A DNA stretch of 64,000 bases, from assembly GCA_002746535.1 (NCBI GenBank), contig NVWA01000002.1, forward strand, positions 192,866 to 256,865. The letters run 5' to 3'. The DNA comes from Planctomycetota bacterium. Its GTDB lineage: Bacteria; Planctomycetota; GCA-2746535. This document shows positions 1-8,986 of the stretch, in pieces. The notes under the pieces were generated by a model. It ran no database searches. It saw only the letters and a list, made by a program, of their open reading frames with translations, and was not told the origin of the DNA. Within the stretch, counting starts at the first letter, position 1. Each line of letters opens with the position of its first letter. A program made the position numbers and the translations under genes.

Positions 1-579
1 GCCGAAGCACTAAGTGGTGTTCCTACATTGTGGCAAAAAGCTATTTTAGATGTTAACTTTTTTGAATATTTAATCAGTGATAGTAGTAATTACGTATCTA
101 CCACAAGGGCTTCTGATGTAGACAGTAATCTACATAACATGCCAAATTTACCAAGAGAACTCCAAAATATTGAACAAGAAGTAGTTGTAAAAGATCATTC
201 GCATGTGACACCAAAAACATTTCGTTGGGTTTGGCCAATTTTCTGGTCTGGTTTAGCAACATTAATAACAGCATCATATGTCTTTAGTGGCGGGGGATTA
301 TTTTCATGGGTTCCATTTTTAATATCAAGTTTCTTCTTAGCACACACAGGATCTAAAAAACTTACTATTGATCCGGATGGTATCGAGTATAAAAGCATAC
401 TAGGAAATGCAAAAATACCATGGGAAGACTTAGATGCCCTAGATGAAACAGTCATACAAGGTTATGAAAACTCAAGAACCATTTGCCTCGAAAGTGTACA
501 CGGCGAAGCTATTGAAGTGTCTGACTGGATGTTTAATTACACTCAACTAACTGTTTTACTAAGAAAAAATTTAGAATAA
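1..579 (+). CDS. Membrane protein with PH-like C-terminal domain, 5' end outside window
   Basis: The reading frame is open from the first base, so the N-terminus is missing; a TTG at 28 is only an internal option. Visible are a hydrophilic stretch, two adjacent hydrophobic segments (around WPIFWSGLATLITASYVF and WVPFLISSFFLAH) and a C-terminal soluble part beginning LTIDPDGIEY, with the alternating pattern of bacterial PH-like domains. I do not recognise the family by name. The two-helix plus soluble-tail plan resembles the protein at 22478-23119, though direct homology is not evident. It ends just before a GC-rich hairpin at 591-614. Function unknown; likely inner-membrane. Confidence 0.6.
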   Translation, partial: AEALSGVPTLWQKAILDVNFFEYLISDSSNYVSTTRASDVDSNLHNMPNLPRELQNIEQEVVVKDHSHVTPKTFRWVWPIFWSGLATLITASYVFSGGGLFSWVPFLISSFFLAHTGSKKLTIDPDGIEYKSILGNAKIPWEDLDALDETVIQGYENSRTICLESVHGEAIEVSDWMFNYTQLTVLLRKNLE

Positions 580-590
580 CATTTAATCCA

Positions 591-614
591 TGGGGCGGAA
601 ATTCCTTCGCCCCA
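591..614 (+). terminator. Hairpin downstream of the partial first gene
   Basis: Arms TGGGGCG (591-597) and CGCCCCA (608-614) form a perfect 7-bp stem with a 10-nt loop, 12 bases after the stop codon. No U-run follows, so this is a hairpin with possible rather than certain terminator function. Confidence 0.4.
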
Positions 615-626
615 CATCAAAATGCC

Positions 627-682
627 GAAAGCTTCTCTAGCTCTAAATAATCCTGGCTCACACACAAAAGCTGGAAGCTTTC
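627..682. repeat. Inverted repeat in the convergent intergenic gap
   Basis: GAAAGCTTC (627-635) and GAAGCTTTC (674-682) are perfect 9-bp inverted arms separated by 38 bases, between the convergent ends of the first gene and the cation transporter. It may form an RNA stem in the 3' end of either transcript; function is not established. Confidence 0.35.
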
Positions 683-707
683 ATTACGGTTTCTACAAAT
701 AAGATTG

Positions 708-1640
708 TTAAACGTCGCCTGATTCTTCAAGAAATGGTTCAACATGAATAATGATATCAGAAATTGAAAACTCACTATGTTTTAATAAATCATCTTCAAT
801 TTCATGAGCAATTTCATGCCCCTTGAGAACAGAAATATTGGGGTCTACTTGAAGATCAACATGCACAAGATATTTCAGACCACTTTTTCTAATACGACAA
901 TTACTAACTTCCCTGACTTCACTATGTTGTAAAATTATTTTGCGCATTTCAATGGTAATATTTTCAGGAGCAGAAGAATCCATGACTTCATTGATAGAAA
1001 ACTTAAAAATTTTACCGCCATTATACAGAATAATTAAACCTCCAACAAGGGCAGCATACTCATCTGCAGCTGGAATATTAAAATATATTGCGATGGAAAC
1101 ACCTACCAATGCCGCAAAAGAAGTTAATGCATCGGATCTATGGTGCCAAGCTTCAGCTTTCATGGAAGTGCTATTAATTCTCAGTGCGACCCCAAGAGTA
1201 TAATGAAACATAACTTCTTTAATTACGATGATGGCAATAAGTACCACAATTGTATAACTTTCAGGCAACAAACCATCCGAGTGAATGATCCCATAAACCC
1301 CATGGTAACAAATCCCAATTCCAACAATGATTAAAATAAAAGAAACGATAACACCCGCTAAGGACTCTGCTTTACCATGGCCATAAGGATGGTCATCATC
1401 GGGAGGTTCGGCAGCAATTTTTAACCCACCCCACACAATTATAGAACTAATAATATCAAGAGTTGATTCAACTCCATCAGCAATCAAAGCATAAGAATTA
1501 CCAATAATCCCTGAAACTATTTTTACAAAAGCTAGAATCACATTCACTGAAGAAGAAATTAATGCTGCTTTCATGCCTATTGATTCTTGACTCAATACAA
1601 CAGGATTGGCAGAGGAGGATTCTTCGGTGGTTGTGTCCAT
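708..1640 (-). CDS. Cation diffusion facilitator (CDF) family metal transporter
   Basis: Exports divalent metal ions (Zn/Fe/Co/Mn type) from the cytoplasm, normally as a proton-coupled dimer in the inner membrane. About 310 residues with the family's membrane segments, the metal-site motif ADGVESTLD early in the protein, the loop HPYGHGKAE, and the second site HHRSD. A hydrophilic C-terminal domain ending in acidic and histidine-containing residues matches the CDF cytoplasmic metal-binding domain. I chose the ATG at 1640 (MDTTTEE) over an upstream TTG at 1694, whose extra 18 residues look unlike a CDF N-terminus. It lies 103 bases after the RND pump gene on the same strand, so it may be the last gene of that operon. 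The transported metal cannot be told from sequence. Confidence 0.88.
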   Translation of the reverse strand: MDTTTEESSSANPVVLSQESIGMKAALISSSVNVILAFVKIVSGIIGNSYALIADGVESTLDIISSIIVWGGLKIAAEPPDDDHPYGHGKAESLAGVIVSFILIIVGIGICYHGVYGIIHSDGLLPESYTIVVLIAIIVIKEVMFHYTLGVALRINSTSMKAEAWHHRSDALTSFAALVGVSIAIYFNIPAADEYAALVGGLIILYNGGKIFKFSINEVMDSSAPENITIEMRKIILQHSEVREVSNCRIRKSGLKYLVHVDLQVDPNISVLKGHEIAHEIEDDLLKHSEFSISDIIIHVEPFLEESGDV

Positions 1641-1743
1641 AAAGATCAAAGAAAAGGATTCGAAATTTCTATTTAAAATATTGTAACGATACAATCAATA
1701 AACTAAAAAGATTTTTTGATATGATTAAAAAGAGATGGTCTAC

Positions 1744-4700
1744 TTAGAAGTTAAAAGCTCTTTTAAAAAATTTCTTTGTATCTTCTATAATTAAATACAA
1801 CGCTGGCACTAAAATTAGTGTGATCGTTGTTGCAAACAAAACACCGAAACCTATGGAAATTGCCATCGGAATTAAAAACTTTGCCTGACGAGATGTCTCC
1901 AACATCATGGGCATTAATCCGCCAAAGGTTGTGATGGTCGTTATTATAATAGGACGAAATCGCTGAATAGCCCCGGAAATTATCGACATATACACAGTTC
2001 TCTCCCCTGCTCTTCTAATTTGATTAATCATATCTATCAAGACTAGGGAATCATTTACAACGACACCCGACAGAGCAACAATTCCGAACATACTGATCAA
2101 ACTTAAATCATACCCTAAAAGTAAGTGACCAATAAAGGCTCCGATGATACCAAAGGGAATGCTTACCATAATTATAAGAGGCTGCGCATAACTTTTTAAT
2201 GGAATGGCAAGCACTGCATAAGTAGCTAAGATGGCCACCAGAAATAATTTCACTAGCGAATTTAAACTTTTTTTCATCTCAGCTTGCCGACCCTCAAAAC
2301 TGTATTCTAAACCAGGATACTTCTTGATCAGTTCTGGCAAAACACTCGCCTTCAAAGTCTCAATGACTTCATTTGCTTTACTACGTGGCATGACATCAGC
2401 CTGCACTTCAACAATTCGCCGACCACCTCTTCGATTTATAACGGTAAAAGATTTACTCTTTTTTACTTCGACAACATCTCTTAGATAAACATCCTTATTA
2501 TTAGGTGTTTTTATAATAAAATTAAATAGATCATAAATAGTCATCCTCTCATTTTCAGGTAAACGAACTTTAATTCTCAATTCATTTCGCCCTCTTTGTT
2601 GTCTAAGAACTTCGGCTCCAAAAAAACCATTACGGACTTGTCTCGCTATATCAACTGCCGTCAAACCAAGAGCTTTACCTTGAGGTAAAACCATAAAGTC
2701 ATATTGATCTTTCCCTTCAGAAAACCCATCATCAATATCTTTTAATCGTGAAAAACTTGATAATGATTGTGCGAGGTCCTTACTAGCAACTTCCAATACT
2801 TCTAATCTAGAATGATTTAATTGAACAGATAATGCAGCACCATGACCAGGCCCTCCAAAGTCTGATTCAAATAATAAAGACGATATCCCCGGAATCTCCC
2901 CAACTCTTTTACGCCATTTCCTGGCAAATTCATCTGTCGAAAGAATAGCTTCTCGAATTTCTGGAGGTGCCAAATATACTCTCAAAGAAGCTTTATGGCT
3001 ACCACCTCGGCCGATTTCTGTAAATATCCCTACAACTAAATCATCCTTTCGGCCAGTCTCTTCTGCAATTTCTTCAGCGGCTTTATATAAAATTTTAGAT
3101 ACTTTTAAAGTTCTCTCAACTGTCGTACCAAAGGGCAATGTTATTTTTGCCCGAGCAAAATCTGCCTCTGTTTTTGGAAACATACCTAGACCCATGCGAC
3201 CACTACCAACATAAGACAAAACAATAACTAACAATGCTAAGGATGTCGCCGCAGTCAAATACCTACGTTGCAAAATAAAATTTAGAAATGTACTATAACG
3301 AATGTTGATAAAACGCTTAAAGCCATCACTAAATGTCTGTTGTCTTTGATGTAACCAGTAAAGGAGTCCATGAGTTTTTTGTTTCTTTAAATTACCTAAA
3401 TGAGCTGGCAATATGAAAAAACTTTCAAAGAGTGAAATTAAAAATACCGTGATGACCACCATTGGTATAATTTTAAAAATCTTTCCCATTGTGCCCGGAA
3501 GAAAAGCTAGTGGCAAAAAGGTTACAATATTAGTCAGAATGCTAAAAGAAACAGGCATTACCATATCTTTGGCGCCTTTGATAGAAGCCTGAATAGAAGA
3601 ATAGCCCTTCTGCCTATAATGGTAAATATTTTCTCCTATGACAATTGCATCATCTACAACTATTCCCAAGGCTATAATATAGGCGAATAACGAGATCATA
3701 TTGATACTAACGCCTAATGCCGGCACAAATAATAAAGAACCTAAAAATGAGATTGGTATCCCCATCATGACCCAAAAAGCCAATCGTATTTCAAGAAATA
3801 AGGCGAGTGAAATTAAAACGAGGATGACACCTATGCCGGTATTCCTGGATAACAGATTGATACGATCCTCTAAGTTTTTTGAGGAATCATTTAAAATTCG
3901 AGCTTGAATACCATCGGGCAATCTTTGATTATATTCCTTTATTATTTCCTTAACCCTTTTTGAAACTTTGATTGGGTTTTTAACGGCACCACCTTTGACA
4001 TCAAACATGATTGCTCGTTTTTTATTGTAGGTCGCCATGTAGTCAGAATCTTCATAGCCATCCGTCACTTTTGCAATATCTTTTAACAATATTTGTGACC
4101 CATTAAAATCACTTATAATCGGCGTTTCACCAAAATCTCTGCCCGAATATCTTTTTTCTTTCATGCGTATTAGAATTTCACCATTTTCAGTCTTTAGACT
4201 TCCTCCGGGCAAATCAATACTTGATAAGCGTAAACGCTGAGCAATAATTTCTGGTGTTAAATTATATTTACGTAAATTTGCTTGTGAGATTTCAATTGAA
4301 ATTTCTAATGGACGCACACCTGACAAATCCACTTGGGTAATAATTGAATCCTGTAAGAGATGTGTTCGAAAACTTTCAGCCATTTCATGTAACGACTTCT
4401 CTTCCGCATCACCAAACAATACCACTGAAAGAACATTTCTTTCCAAGGAAAAAATCTTAATCTGAGGTCTTTCGGCATCTAAAGGAAATGTTCGAATCCG
4501 ATCGACTTCCCTTTGAACTTCATCAACCAACTTATTAAAATTTGCATCTACAAAAGCTTTTATGATAACAGTCCCGACCCCTTCTCGAGCTGTCGTCCAT
4601 ACCTTATCTATACCCTCGAGTCCATCTATGGCTTCTTCGAGAGGAAGCAATATCCCATCTTCAACTTCTTCAGGACTTGCTCCTTGATAGATAACTGAAA

Positions 4701-4869
4701 CCTGCATTGCTTCTACATCAAATTCAGGAAAGACCTCTTGCTTCATATTAAATAAGGCAAATATTCCACCGAACAAGCAAACTAACATTAATAGATTTGC
4801 CGTGACGGAGTTATTAGCCATCCAGGCAATTGCTCCGGATGTTAATGTTTCTTTTGGATTAGATTCCAT
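1744..4869 (-). CDS. RND efflux transporter, AcrB/HAE1-like inner-membrane pump
   Basis: Proton-driven inner-membrane pump of a tripartite efflux system. 1041 residues, the normal family length, with the two-fold arrangement of an N-terminal helix, a large periplasmic loop and a membrane bundle, repeated. The proton-relay Asp pair in VVDDAIV is at residues 406-407 (TM4). The second half carries the corresponding GVVVNDSLVLID helix. N-terminal features such as VFPEFD and YQGASPEEVE match the HAE1 branch rather than the heavy-metal CusA branch. It follows the membrane-fusion gene by 8 bases, and together with the outer-membrane factor forms a complete pump. Substrate is unknown; regulation is probably by the TetR protein at the head of the operon. 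Confidence 0.93.
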   Translation of the reverse strand: MESNPKETLTSGAIAWMANNSVTANLLMLVCLFGGIFALFNMKQEVFPEFDVEAMQVSVIYQGASPEEVEDGILLPLEEAIDGLEGIDKVWTTAREGVGTVIIKAFVDANFNKLVDEVQREVDRIRTFPLDAERPQIKIFSLERNVLSVVLFGDAEEKSLHEMAESFRTHLLQDSIITQVDLSGVRPLEISIEISQANLRKYNLTPEIIAQRLRLSSIDLPGGSLKTENGEILIRMKEKRYSGRDFGETPIISDFNGSQILLKDIAKVTDGYEDSDYMATYNKKRAIMFDVKGGAVKNPIKVSKRVKEIIKEYNQRLPDGIQARILNDSSKNLEDRINLLSRNTGIGVILVLISLALFLEIRLAFWVMMGIPISFLGSLLFVPALGVSINMISLFAYIIALGIVVDDAIVIGENIYHYRQKGYSSIQASIKGAKDMVMPVSFSILTNIVTFLPLAFLPGTMGKIFKIIPMVVITVFLISLFESFFILPAHLGNLKKQKTHGLLYWLHQRQQTFSDGFKRFINIRYSTFLNFILQRRYLTAATSLALLVIVLSYVGSGRMGLGMFPKTEADFARAKITLPFGTTVERTLKVSKILYKAAEEIAEETGRKDDLVVGIFTEIGRGGSHKASLRVYLAPPEIREAILSTDEFARKWRKRVGEIPGISSLLFESDFGGPGHGAALSVQLNHSRLEVLEVASKDLAQSLSSFSRLKDIDDGFSEGKDQYDFMVLPQGKALGLTAVDIARQVRNGFFGAEVLRQQRGRNELRIKVRLPENERMTIYDLFNFIIKTPNNKDVYLRDVVEVKKSKSFTVINRRGGRRIVEVQADVMPRSKANEVIETLKASVLPELIKKYPGLEYSFEGRQAEMKKSLNSLVKLFLVAILATYAVLAIPLKSYAQPLIIMVSIPFGIIGAFIGHLLLGYDLSLISMFGIVALSGVVVNDSLVLIDMINQIRRAGERTVYMSIISGAIQRFRPIIITTITTFGGLMPMMLETSRQAKFLIPMAISIGFGVLFATTITLILVPALYLIIEDTKKFFKRAFNF

Positions 4870-4877
4870 CTAGACTT

Positions 4878-6062
4878 TCATTTTCCAATTCTAAGCTCCA
4901 TTTGATCAACCGGTGCCGCAAGATAACTAGTAATAATTTTTTCATCTGTCTTAATTTCATCAGATGAAATATAAACAAATTCTTTTTCTGCCAAAATAAT
5001 TTCTACTTTTCTCATTTCCAACGAATTATTATTTTTCAAAATCCAAACACGATCATCATGTAATAATTTATAGGGTAATGCGATAACATTCTTTAATAAT
5101 CCTCCTGAAATTTCAACCTTACTAAAATTTCCTAACAATAATTTCCCCTTACCTTTATTTTCTTTTAAAAAACACAGGGGATCTTTTACTTCAATAATCA
5201 CTTGGGCCATAAGGCCATTATTCATCACCTGTGGCTTAATACTTATCAACATACCTTTACGAAAATTCGTTTCATTCAAATACACTTTGGCACTAATGGG
5301 GTTTTCATTATCAACAAGTTTAATTCTTGGTAATACATCCTGGGGAACAACCACATCTACCCAGTAATCCTTTATATCAACCAACAAGGCTATCCGACTA
5401 CTTGAGTTAACGTTGACCCCCAGGCTAACATCTTTAGTTTGCACAACAGCATCAAAGGGCGCTAACACTTCTGTTCGTTTTAAATCAAGTTTCGCTTTCG
5501 CGACAGCTGCTTTGGCAGCTTTCAATCGAGCCCGAACACTTTTGAGTTGCGGAATTCTTTTGATTAATTCCTTTTCATCTTCAGAAACCTTTTCATTTAA
5601 TAATTCAAATGATTTAAGAGAAGCTTTTTGACGACCTAATTCAAGTTTTAATTCCGCCTCTATTCTGGCCAACTCACCCATTCTTTGATCAATCAAGTGC
5701 AAGTAGTCACTTTTATCAATACTAATAATCACTTCATTCTTTTTAATTATTTTTCCTGGAATTAAATTCTGATTAATTCCAATAATTTTACCACTGACTA
5801 AAGGAGATAATAAGGTTTGCTGTTTAACCTTAACGGTCCCCATAGCTGAAATGACGATAGCATGATCCTTAGTAATGGCTTTAGTAATTTGTACTAGCGG
5901 AATATAATTGACAGGATCTTTTTGTTTTGCTTTTTTCTTGTTTACAATCCAATTATATGAGACTAAACCGGCGATCAATAGAATCACTAAACCTAATATG
6001 ATTCGATTAATCTTTTGAGCATTTGTCGTCGGTTGAAATTCTTCAAAGTGCAATTCAGACAT
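4878..6062 (-). CDS. RND periplasmic adaptor (membrane fusion protein, HlyD/AcrA-like)
   Basis: Links the inner-membrane pump to the outer-membrane channel. 394 residues: a cytoplasmic start, one membrane anchor at about residues 24-42, a lipoyl/barrel-sandwich half-motif (QQTLLSPLVSGKI), a coiled-coil hairpin rich in Lys, Glu and Leu at about 120-195, the second lipoyl half (VLAPFDAVVQTKDVSLG) and beta-barrel/membrane-proximal domains. It is anchored by a helix, with no lipobox. It starts one base after the stop of the outer-membrane gene and ends 8 bases before the pump gene, indicating tight co-expression. Confidence 0.9.
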   Translation of the reverse strand: MSELHFEEFQPTTNAQKINRIILGLVILLIAGLVSYNWIVNKKKAKQKDPVNYIPLVQITKAITKDHAIVISAMGTVKVKQQTLLSPLVSGKIIGINQNLIPGKIIKKNEVIISIDKSDYLHLIDQRMGELARIEAELKLELGRQKASLKSFELLNEKVSEDEKELIKRIPQLKSVRARLKAAKAAVAKAKLDLKRTEVLAPFDAVVQTKDVSLGVNVNSSSRIALLVDIKDYWVDVVVPQDVLPRIKLVDNENPISAKVYLNETNFRKGMLISIKPQVMNNGLMAQVIIEVKDPLCFLKENKGKGKLLLGNFSKVEISGGLLKNVIALPYKLLHDDRVWILKNNNSLEMRKVEIILAEKEFVYISSDEIKTDEKIITSYLAAPVDQMELRIGK

Positions 6063-6063
6063 T

Positions 6064-7488
6064 TTATTTTTCTTTCTTAAGTTTATTCGTGGAACTAGAT
6101 GACCATGTACTAGCCAAAGCTTTATATAAATTAATTCTTATTTCAATTGATTCACGCTGACTTACCCACAAGCGTCGCATAGAATCTGAATAATTAATCT
6201 TTGCCAGATAATAAGCGGTAAGATTAATTTGATTAGACAGATGTTTATTACGAGCAATTAAGCTCATTTTTTTAGCCAGTTCAACTTGCGTTAATATGCT
6301 CTTATGCAGAAGCGTTTTTGATCTTTCTAAAATCATGGCATCTTCTACTTCTCTAATGGCATTTATAACAGTATCACCATACTGATTTAATAATAATCGA
6401 TAAGAAGCCTTTTCTTTGATAACTTGTGCTTTTCGCCGGCCACCATCAATTAAAGGAGCCAATAAATTTCCTGCTAATGATGAAATCCAATTTTGAAATA
6501 ACTTACTAACTTTTTCTTCACTTGAATCACCACTAGCACTTAATGATAATTTTGGGAAACGATCTTTTATCGCAACACCTATTCTTTTATCAGCTGCCAA
6601 TAAATTAAAATAAGCTTTGCGGATATCTGGACGAGATTGAATTAAATCTAGAGGAATCCCTATCTTTGGTAGCAACGGTAAAAAATGCGGACCATCAACA
6701 AATTTAAAATGATAACTACCTGGTGCCCTACCAGTCAAGACTGACATACTATTTTCCAGCAAGGATATGTTGCTTTTTATTTTCAAAAGTTCATCAGAAC
6801 CTAACAAAACTACTTGTTGTTTTTGCCATAAAGTATTTATGGGGATCTGGCCGTTTTTAAATTGAGTCTTAACAAAGGCACTATCCTTTTTTTTGAGTTT
6901 TAATTGTTCACTAAGGATTATTAAGTGCTTGTGCAATTCATAAAGTTGATACCAAGTGGAAGTTATTTGAGAGGCAATGGAAATCATGGCAATAGAAATA
7001 TCTTCTTTCGTGGAAAGAACATCATAATCTAGCGCTTCAACTTGATTTTTTTGGCGCCCCAAGAAATCAATTTCATAACTTACTGATAGGCCAACGGAAA
7101 ATTGATTGGTATTAGTCGAAGGGAACCCTTTGATCTTCGTGTCGACCCTAGATCCCGTTAGAGATCCATTAACATGAGGATATCGAGTCGATCCACCGAC
7201 TTTTGCAATAGCCTTTGATTGATTCAATCGATTATAAGCAGACTTAATTGTAAAATTATTTTTAAGTGACTTTTCAATTATTTTATTCAGGGCTTCATTC
7301 TTAAAATCTTTCCACCAATCATTTGTTAATTTTTTCTGCTTGGCTACGATATGACTTGTAGAATAGCTAGTCGGAATTATTTCCTTATTAAAACTATTTA
7401 ATCCTTCATTTTTTTCTCTTTTACAAGAACTTGAACAAAGACAAATTAGTGTAAAGATTAAAACTTTAAAATAAATAATCCTCTTCAT
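6064..7488 (-). CDS. TolC/NodT-family outer-membrane efflux lipoprotein
   Basis: Outer-membrane channel of the tripartite pump. With the start at 7488 (MKRIIYFKV) it has a short signal peptide with lipobox-like LCSSSC, typical of NodT-type lipoproteins, and lies 4 bases past the tetR stop. The open frame extends to 7512, overlapping tetR, but those codons add only a hydrophilic leader. The rest shows the duplicated OEP helical architecture (DWWKDFKNEALNKII near the start, DIDFLGR-like EIDFLGRQKNQ, then RPDIRKAYFNLLAADKRIG in the second half). Length of about 474 residues is normal. Confidence 0.9.
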   Translation of the reverse strand: MKRIIYFKVLIFTLICLCSSSCKREKNEGLNSFNKEIIPTSYSTSHIVAKQKKLTNDWWKDFKNEALNKIIEKSLKNNFTIKSAYNRLNQSKAIAKVGGSTRYPHVNGSLTGSRVDTKIKGFPSTNTNQFSVGLSVSYEIDFLGRQKNQVEALDYDVLSTKEDISIAMISIASQITSTWYQLYELHKHLIILSEQLKLKKKDSAFVKTQFKNGQIPINTLWQKQQVVLLGSDELLKIKSNISLLENSMSVLTGRAPGSYHFKFVDGPHFLPLLPKIGIPLDLIQSRPDIRKAYFNLLAADKRIGVAIKDRFPKLSLSASGDSSEEKVSKLFQNWISSLAGNLLAPLIDGGRRKAQVIKEKASYRLLLNQYGDTVINAIREVEDAMILERSKTLLHKSILTQVELAKKMSLIARNKHLSNQINLTAYYLAKINYSDSMRRLWVSQRESIEIRINLYKALASTWSSSSTNKLKKEK

Positions 7489-7492
7489 AATT

Positions 7493-8164
7493 TTAGTCCT
7501 GTTCATTCTCAATTTTCTTTTTTATATTTTTAATACCTGCTAAAGAAAATTCCCAAATATGATCGGCATATTCATCAAAATTTTGAATAAACATTGGGTG
7601 AGGTTCGCCGCTACTATTATTTATAAAAGTTTTTGTTTTAAGTGCATGCAAACATTGACTAATAATACTAGCATGACAAAACTTAAGTGTCTGCTTATGC
7701 TTGTCAGCATCATTCACTTCAAGAAGCTCCATCAAAACTTTTTTAACAATTAATTGCTGTGGCAGAATTTCTTTTTCAAGAATCTCTCGCAATAAACCCG
7801 TTGGGTTCGCCATTTCGCGATTTATATATTGAAATTCCAGCGATTCGGGATCACTAATGCGCTTTACAAGGGTTTGAATTATGGCTCGAAGTTTTTCCTC
7901 TGCATTCTGGGCTTTATCAAATCCATGTTCCATTGGATATTTTGCCAAGCCAGTATTAAAAGCATAACGCCAGGATTCCACATAAAGCTTTTCTTTTGTA
8001 CCAAAATGATAATTCACCGAAGCAATATTAGCCTCCGCCATTTGGCAAATTTCAGCGACGGTGGCCTCGAGAAAGCCTTTTTCGGCAAATATTTTTGATG
8101 CTGCCCCTAATAAACGAGCACAAGTCTCTTGAGCATCTTTTCTTTTTTCTTTAGAATCCATCAT
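7493..8164 (-). CDS. TetR-family repressor, CecR-like
   Basis: Predicted local repressor of the efflux operon. The N-terminal helix-turn-helix (KIFAEKGFLEATVAEICQMAEANIASVNYHFGTKEKLY) is typical TetR; the AxIASVNYHF version and long C-terminal half match the CecR/YbiH subgroup, which controls export genes in enterobacteria. The longest open frame begins with a TTG at 8188, but the ATGs at 8164/8161 (MMDSKEKR) are the better starts. It is the first gene of the tetR-OMF-MFP-RND operon. A 10-bp-armed inverted repeat 18 bases upstream of the start is a good candidate operator. The inducer is unknown. Confidence 0.88.
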   Translation of the reverse strand: MMDSKEKRKDAQETCARLLGAASKIFAEKGFLEATVAEICQMAEANIASVNYHFGTKEKLYVESWRYAFNTGLAKYPMEHGFDKAQNAEEKLRAIIQTLVKRISDPESLEFQYINREMANPTGLLREILEKEILPQQLIVKKVLMELLEVNDADKHKQTLKFCHASIISQCLHALKTKTFINNSSGEPHPMFIQNFDEYADHIWEFSLAGIKNIKKKIENEQD

Positions 8165-8181
8165 TAAATCAAAATTTCCTA

Positions 8182-8216
8182 AATTCAAATGGGTAATTTA
8201 AATAAGCATTTGAATT
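8182..8216. promoter_or_regulatory. Candidate TetR operator (10-bp inverted repeat)
   Basis: AATTCAAATG (8182-8191) and CATTTGAATT (8207-8216) are perfect inverted arms with a 15-base spacer, just upstream of the tetR ATG at 8164. Position directly in front of an autoregulated TetR-type gene and symmetry suit an operator, but the 15-base spacer is long for one TetR dimer, so two dimers or a different factor are possible. Confidence 0.45.
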
Positions 8217-8575
8217 AGTCAACTATATAAGTTTTCTAGTGAAAATTAAGAACTGATTCTGGTCTTCAGTTTTATCATTTGGCTACAAATTCAATCGTAT
8301 ACTATCCGTGGTGTATTAAAAAAAAATACCTACCACATAACAAGTTTTTTTATCAATTTAACCGCCAAAAAATTAAGGCCATAATTCGAAAAATTAAAAT
8401 TTAATTAAAAATAATTTATTGTCGCAAAACTATTTAAGAACTTACTACTTTTAAGCCGAAATGCATGTAAAGAAAAGTTGACAAAATTCATAAAAATCGC
8501 CACAAAAATTGGAATTCAAGAGATAATAGGACTAAAATAAATTCACAAAGAAGTTTTATTATAAAAGGAATGCAA
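8217..8575. other. Divergent regulatory region between efflux and secretion operons
   Basis: This AT-rich 360-base gap separates tetR (minus) from the secretion operon (plus). It contains a consensus -35 TTGACA at 8478-8483 but no good -10 at 16-18 bases, so the plus-strand promoter cannot be placed. A 6-bp inverted repeat AACTGA/TCAGTT lies at 8251-8271. AGGA at 8566-8569 is the ribosome site for the ATG at 8576. No open frame worth reporting. Confidence 0.5.
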
Positions 8576-8986
8576 ATGAAAAAATTGTTAAAAACACCAT
8601 TCACATTAATTGAAGTATTAATTGTTGTCATTATTTTAGGTACATTAGCCGCAATCGTAATCCCGCAATTTGCAGGAGTTGCCGAGGATTCTCATGAAAA
8701 AGTTATGAAATCTAACCTAGCAACGGTTCGAACTGCCATACAAGCATATAAGGTCAAAACCAATGCTTACCCAATACTAAGTGCCGATTTAACAAGTACG
8801 ACAACTGTAAATAGCGTTACTATTAAAGCCTATTTAAAAGAAATGCCAACAAACACATCAAATAATAAAAATGATGTTAACCAAACTTCATCCTCAATGG
8901 GAACAGTAACCGATACGAAAGGCTGGAACTACAACAAAACAACTGGGGAATTTTGGCCAGATACTACAGGTCATGGAAGCTATTAA
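8576..8986 (+). CDS. gspG: Major pseudopilin, GspG/type IV pilin-like
   Basis: Predicted main subunit of the short pilus-like filament. 136 residues: a basic leader MKKLLKTP, then FTLIEVLIVVIILGTLAAIVIPQ, the classic class III signal with Glu at +5, followed by EDSHEKVMKSNLATVRTAIQAYKV and a variable C-terminal part. The residue before the expected cleavage is Pro, not Gly. The ATG at 8576 has AGGA 6 bases upstream; an ATG at 8570 overlaps that site. It heads the operon that includes secretin, ATPase and platform genes. The C-terminal region WNYNKTTGEFWPD resembles GspG-type pseudopilins. Both T2SS pseudopilin and minor T4 pilin remain possible. Confidence 0.85.
   Translation: MKKLLKTPFTLIEVLIVVIILGTLAAIVIPQFAGVAEDSHEKVMKSNLATVRTAIQAYKVKTNAYPILSADLTSTTTVNSVTIKAYLKEMPTNTSNNKNDVNQTSSSMGTVTDTKGWNYNKTTGEFWPDTTGHGSY

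Noticed and set aside
1641..1694. TTG start for the CDF transporter
   Set aside because: The extra 18 residues are unlike the family and there is no ribosome site; ATG 1640 is better.
8478..8506. TTGACA upstream of the secretion operon as full promoter
   Set aside because: The sequence at the right spacing (CACAAA) is not a -10 box.
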